Position numbers and translations under genes: made by a program
Notes under the pieces: generated by a model
The model's input: the letters and a program-made list of their open reading frames with translations, nothing else
Told to the model about the DNA's origin: nothing
The model's database searches: none
Shown here: positions 22,485-34,952 of the stretch, in pieces
How the letters are laid out: each line of letters starts with the position of its first letter
How positions within the stretch are numbered: the first letter of the stretch is position 1
Origin: Byssochlamys sp. IMV 00236
Lineage: Eukaryota > Ascomycota > Eurotiomycetes > Eurotiales > Thermoascaceae
DNA: 64,000 bases
Assembly (NCBI GenBank): GCA_001931875.2
Contig: MSJH02000809.1
Span: forward strand, 1 to 64,000
Direction: 5' to 3'

Positions 22485-24358
22485 CTAAAGGGTATACTCG
22501 AATTCAGGGTTCTCCATGTCAGTGAGATCGAGCCATCTGTGTTAATGATTGTTAGCTTTCACGTTCCTTTTTTGTCTACGTGTGGGGTAAAACAAATGGC
22601 TGGTACATACTCTTGGTTCGCCAACCTGACATAAGAAGGATCCGCGCGAGTCTCAGCTTTCTTCGCATTCTGTCGACGGTACCACCACCAGATGAAGTAT
22701 AAGTCCAGCAGACATACACCCCAGCACACGATGATGGTAATTTCAGCTGGGACGTATCGTGGAGCATCTTGCGGACGGAAGACTTGGGGGCCAATAATGT
22801 TACCGACACAGTATCCGATCAAGTAGAATGCTGCTACCGTAGTCTTCTTAGTGTAGCCGGCAACGTTACTCGAGACGAGAGACAGCAGCGCCACGAATGG
22901 AGTTGGGCTTGCCTGGGTCATGTAATATCCGATCAGACGACCAACATTGTTGGACAGCGGCAGGGCGACAATGAGAATCATTCCAACGATCGAGCACACC
23001 AGGCCTCCAGAACCGCAAAGAAGTCGCTGTCCGAAACGGTCTCCGAGATATCCGTTCAAAACCAAAGCGACAACTTCCACCGCTCCACCTGGAACTCCGT
23101 ATAGCAGACTCTGTTCAGACGTATAGCCGAAGCTCACAATCTATAAAGTAAGATTAGTAGCGATACAAGAAATACTTATCATTGTCTCTTGACTTACCAG
23201 TTGGCTGAAGAAGTTGCTAATACCGCCATTGGGAATATCAGCCACGAGAGCGTAGAAGAAAAATGCCCACGTCATGGGGTCGAGAAGAGCCTCCTTCAGC
23301 TGATACTTCTTGAAGTGCTTGTTGCCAATTCCTTGCTGGTTGACGCGCACACGTGCAACGGCGAGAATCCGGTCTTCTTTCTTCAACCAGCGTGCATTCA
23401 GCTGGCTGTCAGGGATGAGATAGAAGAAGTACACTCCCATGGCGATGGTCAGGAGGCCGGTGACTAGGAAGATGATCTTCCAAGGTTCGATTGCTGATCC
23501 ATGTTTACGCGCACCAACAGCGATACCATATGCCACCAAGCCTCCAAATATCTGACCCCAACCGTTGAAACTGAACCAAATACCGACACGGGTTCCTTGC
23601 TCTTTCTTAGTATACCACTGGCGGTATCGGGATCTGTCAGCACATGCGGACAACCGTATAGATTGGGCCGAAGACTAACCTGAGAGGTGAGAAGGGCGAA
23701 CCCCGGTGTCACTGCAGCTTCGAATATACCCAGGAAGAAGCGGATCGCAATTGCGCCAGAGTAGTTACTAACTGCCGCAAAGCAGCACAGGATAAGCCCC
23801 CACAGGATGATGCAGCATGCAGAATATTTTCCCAGAGGCAATCGCTGGAGAAGCTGGCCCGTGGGATATTCCCAAGCCAGATAACCTGTATTCTATGAGT
23901 ACCAAGGTTATAGATTCGTTATTGGAGGCTGTTACCGAAGTAGAACATGCTACCAAGCCATTGATAGTCATCTCCCGTCAGGCCAATATCCGTCTTGATT
24001 CCCATAATGCTTGCATATGACAAAGTCGTCTCTATATTCATGAGGGATTAGAAAAATATACTTAGGACACCAGAGTCCTAGGCGAAAGGTGATCCATACT
24101 GTCAAGATAGTTCAGGCCATAAATAACGCACATCAATGGCATCATATGCCGGTCAATGATCCTCAAGAGTCTCTTGTTGGTCGCTTCATCGACCTCGATC
24201 AATTCTCCCTCGAGCCCAGAAAAGGCCTTCAAGGCCTCATCGGCGTCGTGTGAATGCTGCAGGACCTTCTCGTCTGGATGCTTTTCCACCGGACTGCTCT
24301 CGACATCGGTCGCCGCCACCGCTGCCGGGGTGGGGTTCTTCTCGTCGACCGTTTCCAT
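22485..24358 (-). CDS. MFS permease, allantoate/Dal5 (ACS) family
   Basis: Six exons close in phase: 24358-24100, 24031-23936, 23885-23680, 23617-23198, 23140-22611 and 22536-22485, giving 520 residues. A hydrophilic acidic N-terminus (about 80 residues) is followed by LRIIDRHMMPLMCVIYGLNY and DKTTLSYASIMGI, the usual start of anion:cation symporter members, then DYQWLGSMFYFGYLAWEYP. The central loop ends LIPDSQLNARWLKKEDR. About twelve membrane segments are expected. Relatives carry allantoate, nicotinate, pantothenate and similar organic anions at the plasma membrane. The substrate cannot be read from sequence. The last exon is only 52 bases and encodes WLDLTDMENPEFEYTL. No metabolic partner lies beside it. 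Confidence 0.9.
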
Positions 24359-26478
24359 AACTGCGTACCTCTATAGTAGGAAATGCGTCGGTCAGGTTGT
24401 CCTTTCCCGGGGTCCGTCACCAGGATTGTAGCCGTCTTTCCAGGCTGGAGAGTACTCTCAATGGAAAGGTGCTGGAAGACGCAATGTGCCCGCGAGGTCT
24501 GGACAGTGGGAGCAATAATTCCAAGCTCGCAGATTACTTTTAAGCCAGGACTGTTATCTTTTGCCTGATCTGTGCCACCCTAACTTCGGCCCACGTCGAC
24601 AGCTGAGTTTCCCGATTAGTGTAGGTAGCTCGCGTTGACGAATCCGATGCGTCAGATACAGAGATAACGATCCCCGAGCTCCTTATCACGATATCTTGCC
24701 AAACGCCTTCTGGACAACTGCAAAAGGTTGAAGTATTATGCCATCTATGCCATCTATCCTCCTATATTTATATATCAGCCAGATACCATCCTGCGCCATG
24801 AGTATAGCCAGTGGAATCGGTACCCGGGTATGAGAGGAGAAGGAGGAGGAAGAGGGGTTGATATCCATGTGGAGGACTACTTAATCGGGAAGGTCGATGC
24901 CACTAAACGAATCCCACAGCTTTGCCACGCTTCCCCGGATCGCGAGAGCCGCCAGTTTTGGTGATTGGCGTCCTCGCCGGAGGAACATTCTCTGCACGAT
25001 AATCCTCGGCTATGGAGTGTTTTCCCCTATCAAGCACAGTCGGCACCATCCGCCGCCTCCAGGATACAACGCTACGTGACACTTGTGGGGTTGTTGCGGA
25101 GCTGGAACCATAAGCTTATTCGAAGGTGGGATGAATGGTGAGAATCTTAAACACGTCTAGGGCGCCATTCTACCGGCCGCCAAGGGTAGCTTTATCAGGC
25201 GAGATACGTACCGCCCGCGATAACTGGCAAACAAAAATAACTAAATGATTCGAGTGAATAATAAGGGTCTGACGCACTGAGCTTTCTGCGACAAAGCACT
25301 GTGCACTAGGATTTATCTCGGTGATAATTGACCTTTGACTTCTTTACCCCGATTTGCAGCAGTCTCTCCTCTCCGTTGTGACTCTATATCGCTATCGTCA
25401 GGATACGCAATGGTCGGAGATAAGACCGTCTCCCCAGGTTCCTGTCGGCGTACGAAGACGTGGGGAGGTAATCTATCATGCCATCATTTTGCAGCAGGTT
25501 CTTAGCATGAATTTGAATTCTTTATAAATATGGGGACGGCCTCCTCCTAGACCTGGAGTCAAGCACGTAACTAGCAGTGAGCTGCTAGACGCTCTCAAGA
25601 CATAACATTGCTTCCGTGGCATTTAGGATTCGACAATATGACGATCGAATCTGAAGTCAGACAAAAGGTAACAGTGACAGGGGGGATGACAATCCGAAAT
25701 ATGCGGCCTGAAGCGACGTTATTTGATCTTGTATGTTTGCGGCTGGAGTCATACAGGCTCGAAATTTGCCCGTATTTCTGTATCTTGCTGTAGCTGAGTT
25801 AGCTGATTTAGCGCAGATGCAAATAGGAGCTTGAAGTTATCTTTATCAGAAGCCGGGTTCCATAAGACGGACAAGAGTGATTGGTTTATAATAATCCTTG
25901 AGCATTTGTTTGTGAAGGTCCAAATTAGGTGACTATTTGATTGAAGACCTCGATTGCTTCTTCACCCTCTGTGGTATTCAGGGGCTAAGGGGGAGAGAAA
26001 AGGACGTCCCCCAAGGATCGTGGCGAAGAAGCCACTTGTGAACACTTTTAACTCCTTCACAATAAATCAAAGTCACTATAAAAGAGAAAGATGAAATCGG
26101 AGGAGTTGCTAGACTGGTGGTACGGGCCCAATTTAACCCGACACTCTCGACCTTCAATTGGCCGAAAAGACTATATTCGCATCGTCCTTCCCCAACTTTC
26201 CAGAACTCGAGGACAGCAAATATCTACCCGCCACTTTGCATAGGCGAGCTCAGCTTCCCTTGAACGGTACAGGAGAGATCGGAGGAAGTGAGGTCTTTTT
26301 CTTTTTGCTATTCGGCATATTGGAATTTGAGATAGGTAGAAAGTGAGCTTCTTTATTTCCTGTTTGGAAAATACCTAGTTGAAATCATCACGTGGTATGC
26401 ATACTGTATCTGGGTCACAAAAGGGTTATATAGCCACGACTCTGCTACAAATATAAAAAGACAGATCATAGAATATTC
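24359..26478. other. 2.1 kb region without a gene, permease upstream DNA
   Basis: This lies between the permease start and the pyrG stop, both on the minus strand. It should hold the permease promoter and the pyrG 3' UTR. No frame has coding character and no repeat stands out. Confidence 0.55.
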
Positions 26479-27407
26479 TCACTGCTTGCCAACCCTAGCC
26501 TCATATGCCTCCCAACCCTCCTGCTGGTAGCGCTGAACAGCCTCAACAGGATCCGGCGCAGCGTAGATCCCACGACCAGCAATAATAAAGTCCGCACCGC
26601 GGCCGATCGCTGACTGAGGTGTCTGGTACTGCTGTCCAAGCTTATCACCCTTCGACGACAGATTGACACCGGTGGTGAAAACCACAAAGTCCTCATCATC
26701 TGAAGCCGTGGTCACGTCCGATTTGATCTCCGACAATGCCCTCGTCGAAACAAAGCCCATGACGAAGTCCTTGTACTTCCTGGCATAGTCGACTGAGACC
26801 TTCGTGTACTCTCCCGTGGCAAGGGATCCCTTGGAAGTCATCTCTGCTAGAATCAGCAGTCCCCTCTCCTTTCCGTATGGGAAATCTGGCGACGAAGCAG
26901 TTTGGGCGAGAGCCTCGACGATACCCTCACCGGGGAGGATGGCACAATTGATAATGTGGGACCACTCAGATATCCGGAGAGCTCCACCATGGTACTGCTT
27001 CTGGACGGTGTTACCGATATCGATGAACTTGCGGTCCTCAAAGATGAGGAAGTTGTGCTTCTTCGCGAGCGCCGTCAGGCCGGAGATGGTCTCTTCGCTG
27101 AAGTCGGATAGGATGTCAATGTGGGTTTTGATCACGGCGATATAGGGGCCGAGACCTGTATAGGACAGATATATTGTCAGCTTTATAAAAAAAAAGATGA
27201 CCTTCGAATGCGCGGATGTGTGTCATTGATAGTAATAAGTTCCAACTTACGGTCAGCTAGATCCAGCAGTTCCTTCGTAGTCGTGACATCGGCAGATACA
27301 GTGACATTAGTCTTCTTTGCCTCCGCTATTTCGAACAGCTTCTTCGCGAGCACATTAGGATGGTTTCGCGCCCGTTCAGAGTACCTCAATTGCGATCTGG
27401 AAGACAT
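26479..27407 (-). CDS. pyrG: Orotidine 5'-phosphate decarboxylase
   Basis: Catalyses the last step of UMP synthesis, OMP to UMP, in the cytosol. Exons 27407-27251 and 27155-26479 give 277 residues, the usual length in Aspergillus, with the single intron after ...LDLADR in the customary place. The start, [20 protein letters not shown], is typical. The catalytic Lys is in [13 protein letters not shown] (Lys95), with Asp on either side. The phosphate-binding end includes [17 protein letters not shown] and IAGRGIY. Nothing looks broken. This is the familiar uracil/5-FOA marker gene of fungi. Confidence 0.98.
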
Positions 27408-28006
27408 GGTCGTTCAATGAAGATAGAGGGGTAAATTTGGAGGGGCAGGATGGAAAATATTCTGTCCTATTCTTTCTCCGAAGCTCTGCTTTGGGTTTAA
27501 AGGAGGGTAAATTGTTAATTGAATGCAAGAGGAAACTCTTGTCTTGGCCGTTCTATCTGTATTGTCAGGAGTTCCTTTCAGAATTAATATTGTAGTTGTA
27601 ATGCATCAAAAATTCGCTGAATTCACGAATGCGGCCCGCGATGACGGTGCCCCACTTCGATTGGCTGGCCGCCGATACATGCAAGTAAGTACTTATGGTA
27701 CTTATCTATCTAGCTCCCCACGCAGAATCCCTGAAGGTCTGGAAGCTGCTGATCTAAGATCTTGTGTTTACAGCGGATCCTGGTCTATTTATTGTTTATG
27801 CCGTAGTTGGAAGAAAGTCTACAGTGTATTTTCATATGGCGACAACAAGGCATAACGCGTACAGACCTCGTGGCTTAGCCATATATAAAGCACTATTTTC
27901 TGCAATGTAAAGGTCAGGTTTTCAGGAATATTCCATATCTTCATTTCTGCAGGCATTTACGTGGCCTTTTTTTAATCCTATCAGTTCATACATATCTATA
28001 CACAGT
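27408..28006. promoter_or_regulatory. Intergenic region with pyrG promoter
   Basis: 600 bases lie between the pyrG start and the 3' end of the MAPEG gene. I see no coding sequence. The first 120 bases upstream of pyrG are purine-rich on the plus strand, so pyrimidine-rich in the direction of pyrG transcription in places, which is common in fungal promoters. Confidence 0.5.
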
Positions 28007-28622
28007 CTAGAAGGTCACAAGGTCCTTCGCGACGCCAAGAGTCAATGCCCAAAGGGCTCCCTGGACAAGCCAGAACATGCCACCCATCATTCTGCCCTTT
28101 CCCTGGGGCTTTCCAGAGTATACGTATCCATACAGGAAGAGCGAACGGAAGAAAACCCAAGCTGCGCCAGCAACTGCAGCGGCATTCGGGTATTTCAGAG
28201 CGGCGACCAGGGTGAAAAGCATCGTCTGGGGAGCATTCTCAAGGAAATTGGTATGCGCACGCTGAGCGCAGTTGAACTGCTCAGCCTTGGGCTATATGAC
28301 AGAAAGATTCGATTAGCATCGGACCGCCAGACTGGCTTGAGAGGGATGCGCGGGAACCCACGTTGGCCTTGCATTCCTCGACACTGGCGTAGCTGTGAGG
28401 ATAGGGAACCTTGGCTGCCTTTCGAGTACGGCCGGTAACAAAACCGTGGATAAAACCAAGGACAGGAATCGCACCCAGTGCGACGGCGATGGCAGCGCTG
28501 ATACATGTCAATCAACAGTTCCTTGCGCGGAATATTGCCCACTTGGACTCCAGATACGAGGCGCGAACAGTCATGGAGAAGGGCACTCACCCGTAATTCT
28601 CAGGGAGTGTGATAGTGATCAT
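28007..28622 (-). CDS. Microsomal glutathione S-transferase 3-like (MAPEG)
   Basis: Three exons, 28622-28591, 28497-28362 and 28291-28007, give 150 residues, the usual size for this family. The first exon is only 32 bases (MITITLPENYG). Motifs are KVPYPHSYAS near residue 40 and the MAPEG signature FNCAQRAHTNFLENAPQTML, followed by hydrophobic segments and SGKPQGKGRMMGG. About four membrane helices are expected. Relatives in the ER membrane conjugate glutathione to lipophilic substrates or reduce lipid hydroperoxides. The introns have donors GTGAGT and GTGGGT. It lies on the same strand as pyrG and the acyltransferase gene. Confidence 0.93.
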
Positions 28623-29388
28623 CTTTGCTCAGTTCAAAGTTAGCCACGGACAGAAACCGTAATGACCAAGGTGCAGATGGTGAATATTCAGTTTGCGACA
28701 GCTGCCTGGATGAATGAATCAGATGAGTCCAATTACTAGGGGAGATCCAGGAAAATGAAAGGGGACTATCTCCAACCTTTAAACGTGGAATTCGTGTAAT
28801 AACTGGTTGCCTGGTCGGGACTCGGGGCAATTATTGTAGAAGCCCAGCCGTGAGGCTATCCACTCGGGACCCCAGACTGCCCGAATCCGAGTGGCCCGCG
28901 CGCCAAAACATGCTCCCCTGTAGAACCCTATCGTTGCCTGTGGAATTGATCGTTTTGGAGCTGATCTTGGGTTCTTCTGTTTGGGTATCGTTGTAACTCT
29001 TGGGATCTAGATTCTTTGTATGACTAGGAGATAAATACGGGTTCATAAATACATTAAATTTTGGATATAATACCATGGCAATCTAGCTACTAGCTAGCAG
29101 GATCTAACCATAACTAGCTACTATTGCTTCCGTGCTTTGGATTCGGGATCCCTTTCTTGGTTATTGATATTGAAGACGTGTAGATCTGTTAAAGCAGAAC
29201 TTTTGAAGTCTCTACATTACAATTCGTTCAAGATCTGTCAAGGAAGCTGCTTGCTGAAGAGCGTAGAATAAACAAATGGCAGAGTTTGATATAGGCGATA
29301 TTCGATATAGGTCGATAATGTATTTATAAATTCGTTCCAAAGGAGGCTTCAAATCAAATTAACCCATGCAAACCTCTGCAACTGCACT
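28623..29388. other. Intergenic region upstream of the MAPEG gene
   Basis: About 770 bases between two minus-strand genes. It is AT-rich and I see no coding sequence or repeat. Confidence 0.55.
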
Positions 29389-31058
29389 CTAGACTGTAGG
29401 CGTCTTGCTCACGCTTCCGTATTTGGCTTGCCACGCAAAAAAGTACAACAGCGCACCCAGCGGCTGGCCAACGAGGCAGAAGCTCACCCAGAAAATTGAA
29501 TTGCCCACAATTTTACTTAGAGAGTCGTCCATTTTCTCCAACGGCAGAGTGACTGCGATGAGTGGCACTTGAAACATCATGCCAGCAAATGCAACGCCTA
29601 CGCAAGGATCAGCAATATGACTTTAAGGACCAAGGTACGGAAGCATACCGATTAGATTATGAGTTGGAACCCCCACCAGTATCTCGTGGAGTATGGCCGA
29701 GAACGTAAATGTCACCATGCCTGCCATAAAAGGGCTCCAACCTCTTCCCACCAGCGGGGAGTATATGTGTCTCTTCATAAAGAGATAGACGGGTTTGTTC
29801 CATGACCTCCAATAGATACCAACGCTTGGGCTGTTCCACCAGTCTGAGTAGAAGTCGCGATCTCCGAAGCGCATCACTTCAGCTAATGCGTTGAGCAATG
29901 ATTGGAAGAGCGCAAAGAAACCAGCAAGCCATATGACCAACGAGATTGTGGAAAGTTTCATAACCCGTTCCAAGATGGAAGCGACGTCAAGGACCGCGAT
30001 TTTATCGAGCGAATTCCGGAGAACAGGAGCAGCGTACTGCGCTGAAAGAAGCCAGATGAATACAGACAACCCGAGGAACTCCGCTACGCGTTTCGCCACA
30101 AAAGACCAACGGATGTGCGATGTCCTGGGATAGACTGGCTGGTAGACCAGGGTAGGAGCTAACCAAAAATATGTCAAGTTTCCGACGGTGATGTTCTGAG
30201 GATATGGACACGATGAATATATCTCCGGGAGCATAGACTTAGCAGACGGGTTTAGCAGTGCATGTCGCAGATCCCGATTGGTGAAGGCATAAGAGCAATT
30301 TTTGAGCCAGACAATGATCGCATGGAACTCGCACAGAGTCCCTATACCTGGATGATGGATATAAAAGTACACGACAAAGTTAGTAACAACGAGACATAGC
30401 GTGGCATTGATAGTATGGGCAAATGCCGCCCAGCGCCAGGTCGACTGGAAGGCTCTCTGCTCTCTCTCGTTTTCTTCAGCAGAACTATCTTTCTTCATGC
30501 GTCCCACGGCACCCTTGACCTGTTGGGCGGCAGCCAATTCAATTATATAGGCAACGAACAGATGACATGGAACAAGGGCAAAGAGGATAGCACCAAGTAT
30601 AAGGTCCTGTTTCCGGTAGTCGTGACATCGGATGCAGATAAGAACACCGTACTAAGTGCAAGTGAGTATCAACACCACCTGCAGGAACATAGAGACAATA
30701 ACTACCTTCATGAAATTTTCAATGACCAGGCGCAAGTTCATTACAACTGTCCCTCAGTCAGCACGTGCCTCCATCCCATGAGACGGATCTCAATCGTACC
30801 TAAAACAATAACCATGAGATTCCGGAACCCGACAAAACTCGGCGTAACCTCTGACTCTCGGCTGAGACAGGAATGCTGTATCTTGCTGTGATAAGCCGCA
30901 ATATGGCGATACTTTGACCTGGCCTTTTGCGCTCGAGGAACGGGAGATTTTCCGGGCGCAGCACCTGATCCATTCTGTATCTCTTGGTGGATGGACTTCG
31001 GATCTGGTAGCTGCACGTCATGGCCGGAGGTGACAGCACTATCTACCACGGCCGCCAT
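29389..31058 (-). CDS. DGAT1: Diacylglycerol O-acyltransferase, DGAT1/MBOAT type
   Basis: Four exons, 31058-30800, 30746-30706, 30651-29649 and 29597-29389, give 503 residues. Exon 2 is only 41 bases. The N-terminal 80 residues are polar. An early block RNLMVIVLV...NLRLVIENFMK precedes the first membrane segments. The DGAT1/sterol-acyltransferase signature FYSDWWN is at 367-373, followed by WNKPVYLFMKRHIYSPL, and the catalytic His422 sits in SAILHEILVGVP. Several hydrophobic helices run through to the C-terminus. It should make triacylglycerol from diacylglycerol and acyl-CoA in the ER. The FYxDWWN spelling favours DGAT1 over sterol acyltransferases, which usually read FYxDWWN too, so the substrate call rests on overall length and wording. 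It is divergent from pfs2 across 606 bases. Confidence 0.88.
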
Positions 31059-31664
31059 TCTGGAAGATAATGAACAAAGCTATCCAGATGATGTTAAGCG
31101 TCCAGATAGTCTCCCGGTCTGTTAAGAACAGAATAAGATTAGACGTAGATAGCGTTATTACAGTTGTCAACAGATGGTAAACGTGCCAAATCACAATAAT
31201 AACGATACTCAATTGGGAGAATTAAGACGACAACTAGCAGGCCAGAGCAGGCACTCCGCCGCCAGTTCAGTTAATCAATGGCCACAGAGAGACATCGATG
31301 AAGACCTGGTAGAGAAGAGCAAGGGCAGGCGGGGTTGTTGTACCGCAATGGCGAAACAAGGCAAGGTTGAGAGAGCTGTGACCTCCGGACTTCCTGGTAC
31401 CGCCGACAGCTGTTGGACCAATGACGGCCGACGCCAGCAACATCAACTCCGCGGTTTCTGCTCAGCACGCCGACTATCTAACCGCTGCACGCGGACGAAC
31501 CTACAAGGCCCGATCGCGCGGGTTACAGAGTTTCTGCCGATTTTCAGTCGGAGATCAGGAGTACGTGCTAATGTGGTGATATTTTCTTGATATGTTTGCT
31601 GTCCTTCAAGCTCTTACTCCGATCGAACATTCGCGTTTGGGCAATTTCTTGTGACGGTGTTGCG
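31059..31664. promoter_or_regulatory. Divergent promoter region, acyltransferase / pfs2
   Basis: 606 bases between the two start codons. A plus-strand frame from ATG 31174 to 31590 (138 codons) lies inside it but resembles no family, so I treat it as chance. Confidence 0.5.
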
Positions 31665-33765
31665 ATGGCCCTCTACGACGAGTCCGCTAGCGACTCGCAA
31701 TACGCTACGAGACCTGCAAGACCATACGAGGGCGGGATTGTAGGGCCACGGAGGCCTAGTATGTGGCGATTCCGATGTATCATGTACCTGGCTATGCTGA
31801 CGGTGTGATTAGGACCGGTCACCGATTATGGCTCATCAATGCTACAATGGATGCGCACGAGGCGCCCGCGATACAAGGGAGCTCATAGGATGGAGGCTGA
31901 AAGGCCCAGCGCGAGCTACGTAGTGGATGTGAGATGTTCACCTCTTGGACGTATGGATTCAGCGACTGATCTGTCCCTAGATGGTACCCCCCTTGGCTCG
32001 AATCCACTCGCCTGCGGACACGATCCCCGTTCGACATCTACATCAATCAATTGGAAAGTCAAAAAAGCCCATTACTGTTGTGAGATGGACACCGGAGGGT
32101 AGGCGGTTATTGACAGGTGGACATACTGGAGAATTCATGTTATGGAACGGCACCGCGTTCAATTTCGAAACCGTCATGGATGTAAGGATAATTGTTCGTG
32201 ATCTTGGAAATTCTTTTTGGCTGACACCAATCTAGGCACACTATGACCAGTACCAAGCAGGTGTTACTTCAGCGGCATGGTCTCATAGTCATGACTGGCT
32301 TATTTCCGGAGGGCAGAAGGGTGATGTGAAATATTGGCGTCCCAATTTCAACAACGTTGAGACCGTGGATGACGCCCACCATGACGCCGTTCGTGACCTG
32401 TCATGGAGTCCCAGCGATACCAAGTTCCTCTCGGCTTCCGACGACACGACTTTGAAGATCTTCGACTTTACGGCACGCATGTGTGATACTGTGCTCACCG
32501 GTCACAATTGGGACGTCAAATCTTGCGATTGGCACCCGACAAAAGGTCTACTCGTCTCAGGATCCAAAGACCACCAGGTTAAATTCTGGGATCCTCGCAC
32601 TGGACGATGTTTAACAACACTACACAGTCACAAAAACACCGTAACTACAACGAGGTTCTCGAGAGTGAACAACAACCTCCTAGCTACGTCGTCGAGAGAT
32701 CAGACCGCGAGGATATTCGATCTCAGGATGATGCGAGACATCTGTATCCTCAGAGGCCATGAAAAACCCATTTCATCGTTGACATGGCACCCCGTCCACA
32801 GTTCTTTGGTATCGACGGGGAGCGAAGATGGCTCGCTATACCACTATCTTCTGGACGAACCAAATGTACCAGCCGGACACGTCCCTACGCTTGCACCATG
32901 GGACAGCCCCGATCCGCAGAATTGTCCAGCACAGGTTATCTATCCAGCTCATCGTATCCAATACGCGCACGGTTCTACGATCTGGTCATTAGATTGGCAC
33001 CCTCTTGGTCATATCTTGGCCTCTGGTTCAAAAGATAATTTCACTCGATTCTGGTCTCGAGCTAGACCAGGAGAGACAACATACATGAAGGATAGATTCC
33101 ACATCGGGGAGGAGGCGGCTGAGGCACAAGGCACCTGGAGCAGAGGGGTTGGAAGACGGCAAATGCGTGAAGAAGAAGAGCAGGAGTTGCAGGACGAAGC
33201 GGAAGGTCTTGTCGACCAGAAGCCTGCAGCACCATCTCTGCTACCTGGTATACAAGGTGCCCCTCCCGGCCTTTCTTTCACAGACGGCTCTGGCGTACCG
33301 GGCTTAATCCCAGGCATTGGCGGAGCGCAGCCACCGCCCCCGCCATCGCAGGGCCTGCCTATGTCCATGCCTCAAATGGACCCATCTCATCTGGCGTCGA
33401 TGCTGGCCAACGGCGTTCCGCCACAGAACAAAGGTCAGAACCCGCAGAACTTCGGTATTCCCGGGTTTTCGATGCCACCACAATTTCCCCCCATGCCAGC
33501 GAACCTCAACCTTGCCGAATTGCAGAAACAACTTCTCTCTCAAGGCATTCAATTACCTCAGCATTTCCCGCCTCCAAACCTTCCCCCCAACAACGGTGCC
33601 GCGGGACCTCCCATCGCAGGAGGCATTCCTGGTTTGCAAAGTGGCTTTGCCGACAACGGATCTAACGAAGATGCTTTCGGTATTCGCAAGAGGGGTCCAC
33701 TCCCTAGCCAGTATGATAGTCTGAAGGAGGAACAAAGGAGAGGAAACTGGCGTACTGCGAGATAA
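31665..33765 (+). CDS. pfs2: Polyadenylation factor subunit Pfs2 (WD40)
   Basis: Four exons, 31665-31758, 31813-31928, 31981-32181 and 32236-33765, give 646 residues. The N-terminus includes [20 protein letters not shown] and [10 protein letters not shown], a block typical of Pfs2/WDR33. A seven-bladed WD40 propeller follows, from about residue 120 to 430 (for example [54 protein letters not shown]). The C-terminal 200 residues are a Pro/Gly/Met-rich extension, as in filamentous fungi and unlike the shorter yeast protein (465 residues). Pfs2 is a scaffold of the cleavage and polyadenylation factor in the nucleus. Start and small exons were set by phase and by the conserved N-terminal block. 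Confidence 0.95.
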
Positions 33766-34106
33766 TCTTTCTGGGCTTGTAATAAATGGGGATCGTTGGG
33801 CGCACTGTGTCGAAGGTATTATGTCCAAAATGCGGCGTTGGGTTCTCGTTTATCTATGCCCCCGGAAGGGGGCTTTAGATCGTCTCGGTATGACGGCTTT
33901 GTTATCTGTGTCATATTGCGCCATACAGTTTGACAGCAGCTATGATAGAATCCGCCTCTTCGAGCGGCTTCCGACTGTCGTATGTTTCCAGGGGGTAACC
34001 GTATGTCGTAACAATGATCCCTTGGGGCTCTTCAATGCCCGGAAGAGTAGTCGAAGTACGTAGCTCCTGTGGGCTTTATACGCACTCCGTGCCCGTTTAT
34101 ACCATC
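33766..34106. other. Short convergent intergenic region
   Basis: 341 bases between two convergent stop codons. It should hold both 3' UTRs. I see nothing else. Confidence 0.6.
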
Positions 34107-34581
34107 TTATAGACCGCCCTGTGTGGGAAAGCTTGATAATATCAATACGAGAACGTTGATTCCACCCCAAACCAAGGGGATCCAAGTCGACATCGAAAAG
34201 TTCCCTGCTTCATAAACAGCCCCAAGGCTGCTCAACACACATCAACATCCACAATTATACATCGTAGTATCACCTGGGGGGAACTCACAGTAGGCCAACT
34301 ATACTACCAGCCAAAAGTGCTTCCAGGCCACCAATCACCCCGTAGACCAGGGGCGTTATCCAGATAACACGCCAGTTACGCCATTGCATAAGGATTGCAC
34401 AGCCAGCGACCAACAGATGTGCACCACCGCTCAGTAGGAGCGTCCAGAAAAGTGTGAAGCGCCATATATCGGAGGTGTAGTAAAGGTAGTTGGCGTCTCC
34501 GGATCTGGCAGCAAACACGGGGTCATACAGCGATGGGAAGGATGGCACAACGTAATCGAGCGGAACTCGATTGCTGGTCAT
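34107..34581 (-). CDS. TMEM170-like integral membrane protein
   Basis: Two exons, 34581-34289 and 34227-34107, give 137 residues. The donor GTGAGT follows GSIVGLL, and the second exon restores the frame with GAVYEAGNFSMSTWIPLVWG and ends SSFPTQGGL. Without splicing the frame stops right after the donor. The N-terminus reads MTSNRVPLDYVVPSFPSLYD, and about three hydrophobic helices follow (WRFTLFWTLLLSGGAHLLVA, WVIWITPLVYGVIGGLEAL type). Animal TMEM170A acts in shaping ER sheets and nuclear pores. The fungal role is not known to me. An upstream in-frame extension to 34755 exists but lacks family resemblance, so I start at 34581. Confidence 0.88.
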
Positions 34582-34952
34582 TTGTACTCTGTGGCGAGAT
34601 TTTTCAAACGGGTAAGCGATCAGGATGTGGAATATTACGCACCATCGTGTCCTTGGGGAAGGGATGTCTTTGAAACAAACCGGCGCGTAAGTATTTGGAC
34701 ACGGACACGATAGCTGTCTGAGTACTTCTCCGCACGAGCTACGGAGGCTGCTCAACTTTCAACTGACGCGGCGGAAAGCGGCGGCGTGGTTTGCACCGTT
34801 TGGTTGTAAGTTAGCTTCCGCCATCTAACTAACAATACCTCGGCTGCGACTCATCTGGGGTCGTCGGCGGATTTAGCATCCCGATATCTGGGGCGGGATA
34901 GCAAGGCATCTGTCTGTTTTATTGATGCTCTTATCGGCCTTTGTTTGCAAGC
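34582..34952. promoter_or_regulatory. Divergent promoter region, TMEM170-like / pex8
   Basis: 371 bases separate the two start codons. The region contains one CCTCGG hexamer (listed separately). Confidence 0.6.
34838..34843 (+). promoter_or_regulatory. CCTCGG, candidate FarA/FarB fatty-acid response site
   Basis: CCTCGG is the core bound by the Aspergillus fatty-acid regulators FarA and FarB and is found upstream of many peroxisomal genes. Here it lies 110 bases before the pex8 ATG. A six-base word occurs often by chance, so the support is the position plus the gene's function. Confidence 0.45.

Noticed and set aside
31174..31590. 138-codon plus-strand frame upstream of pfs2
   Set aside because: It shows no domain and odd composition, and it sits in a divergent promoter. 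Treated as chance.
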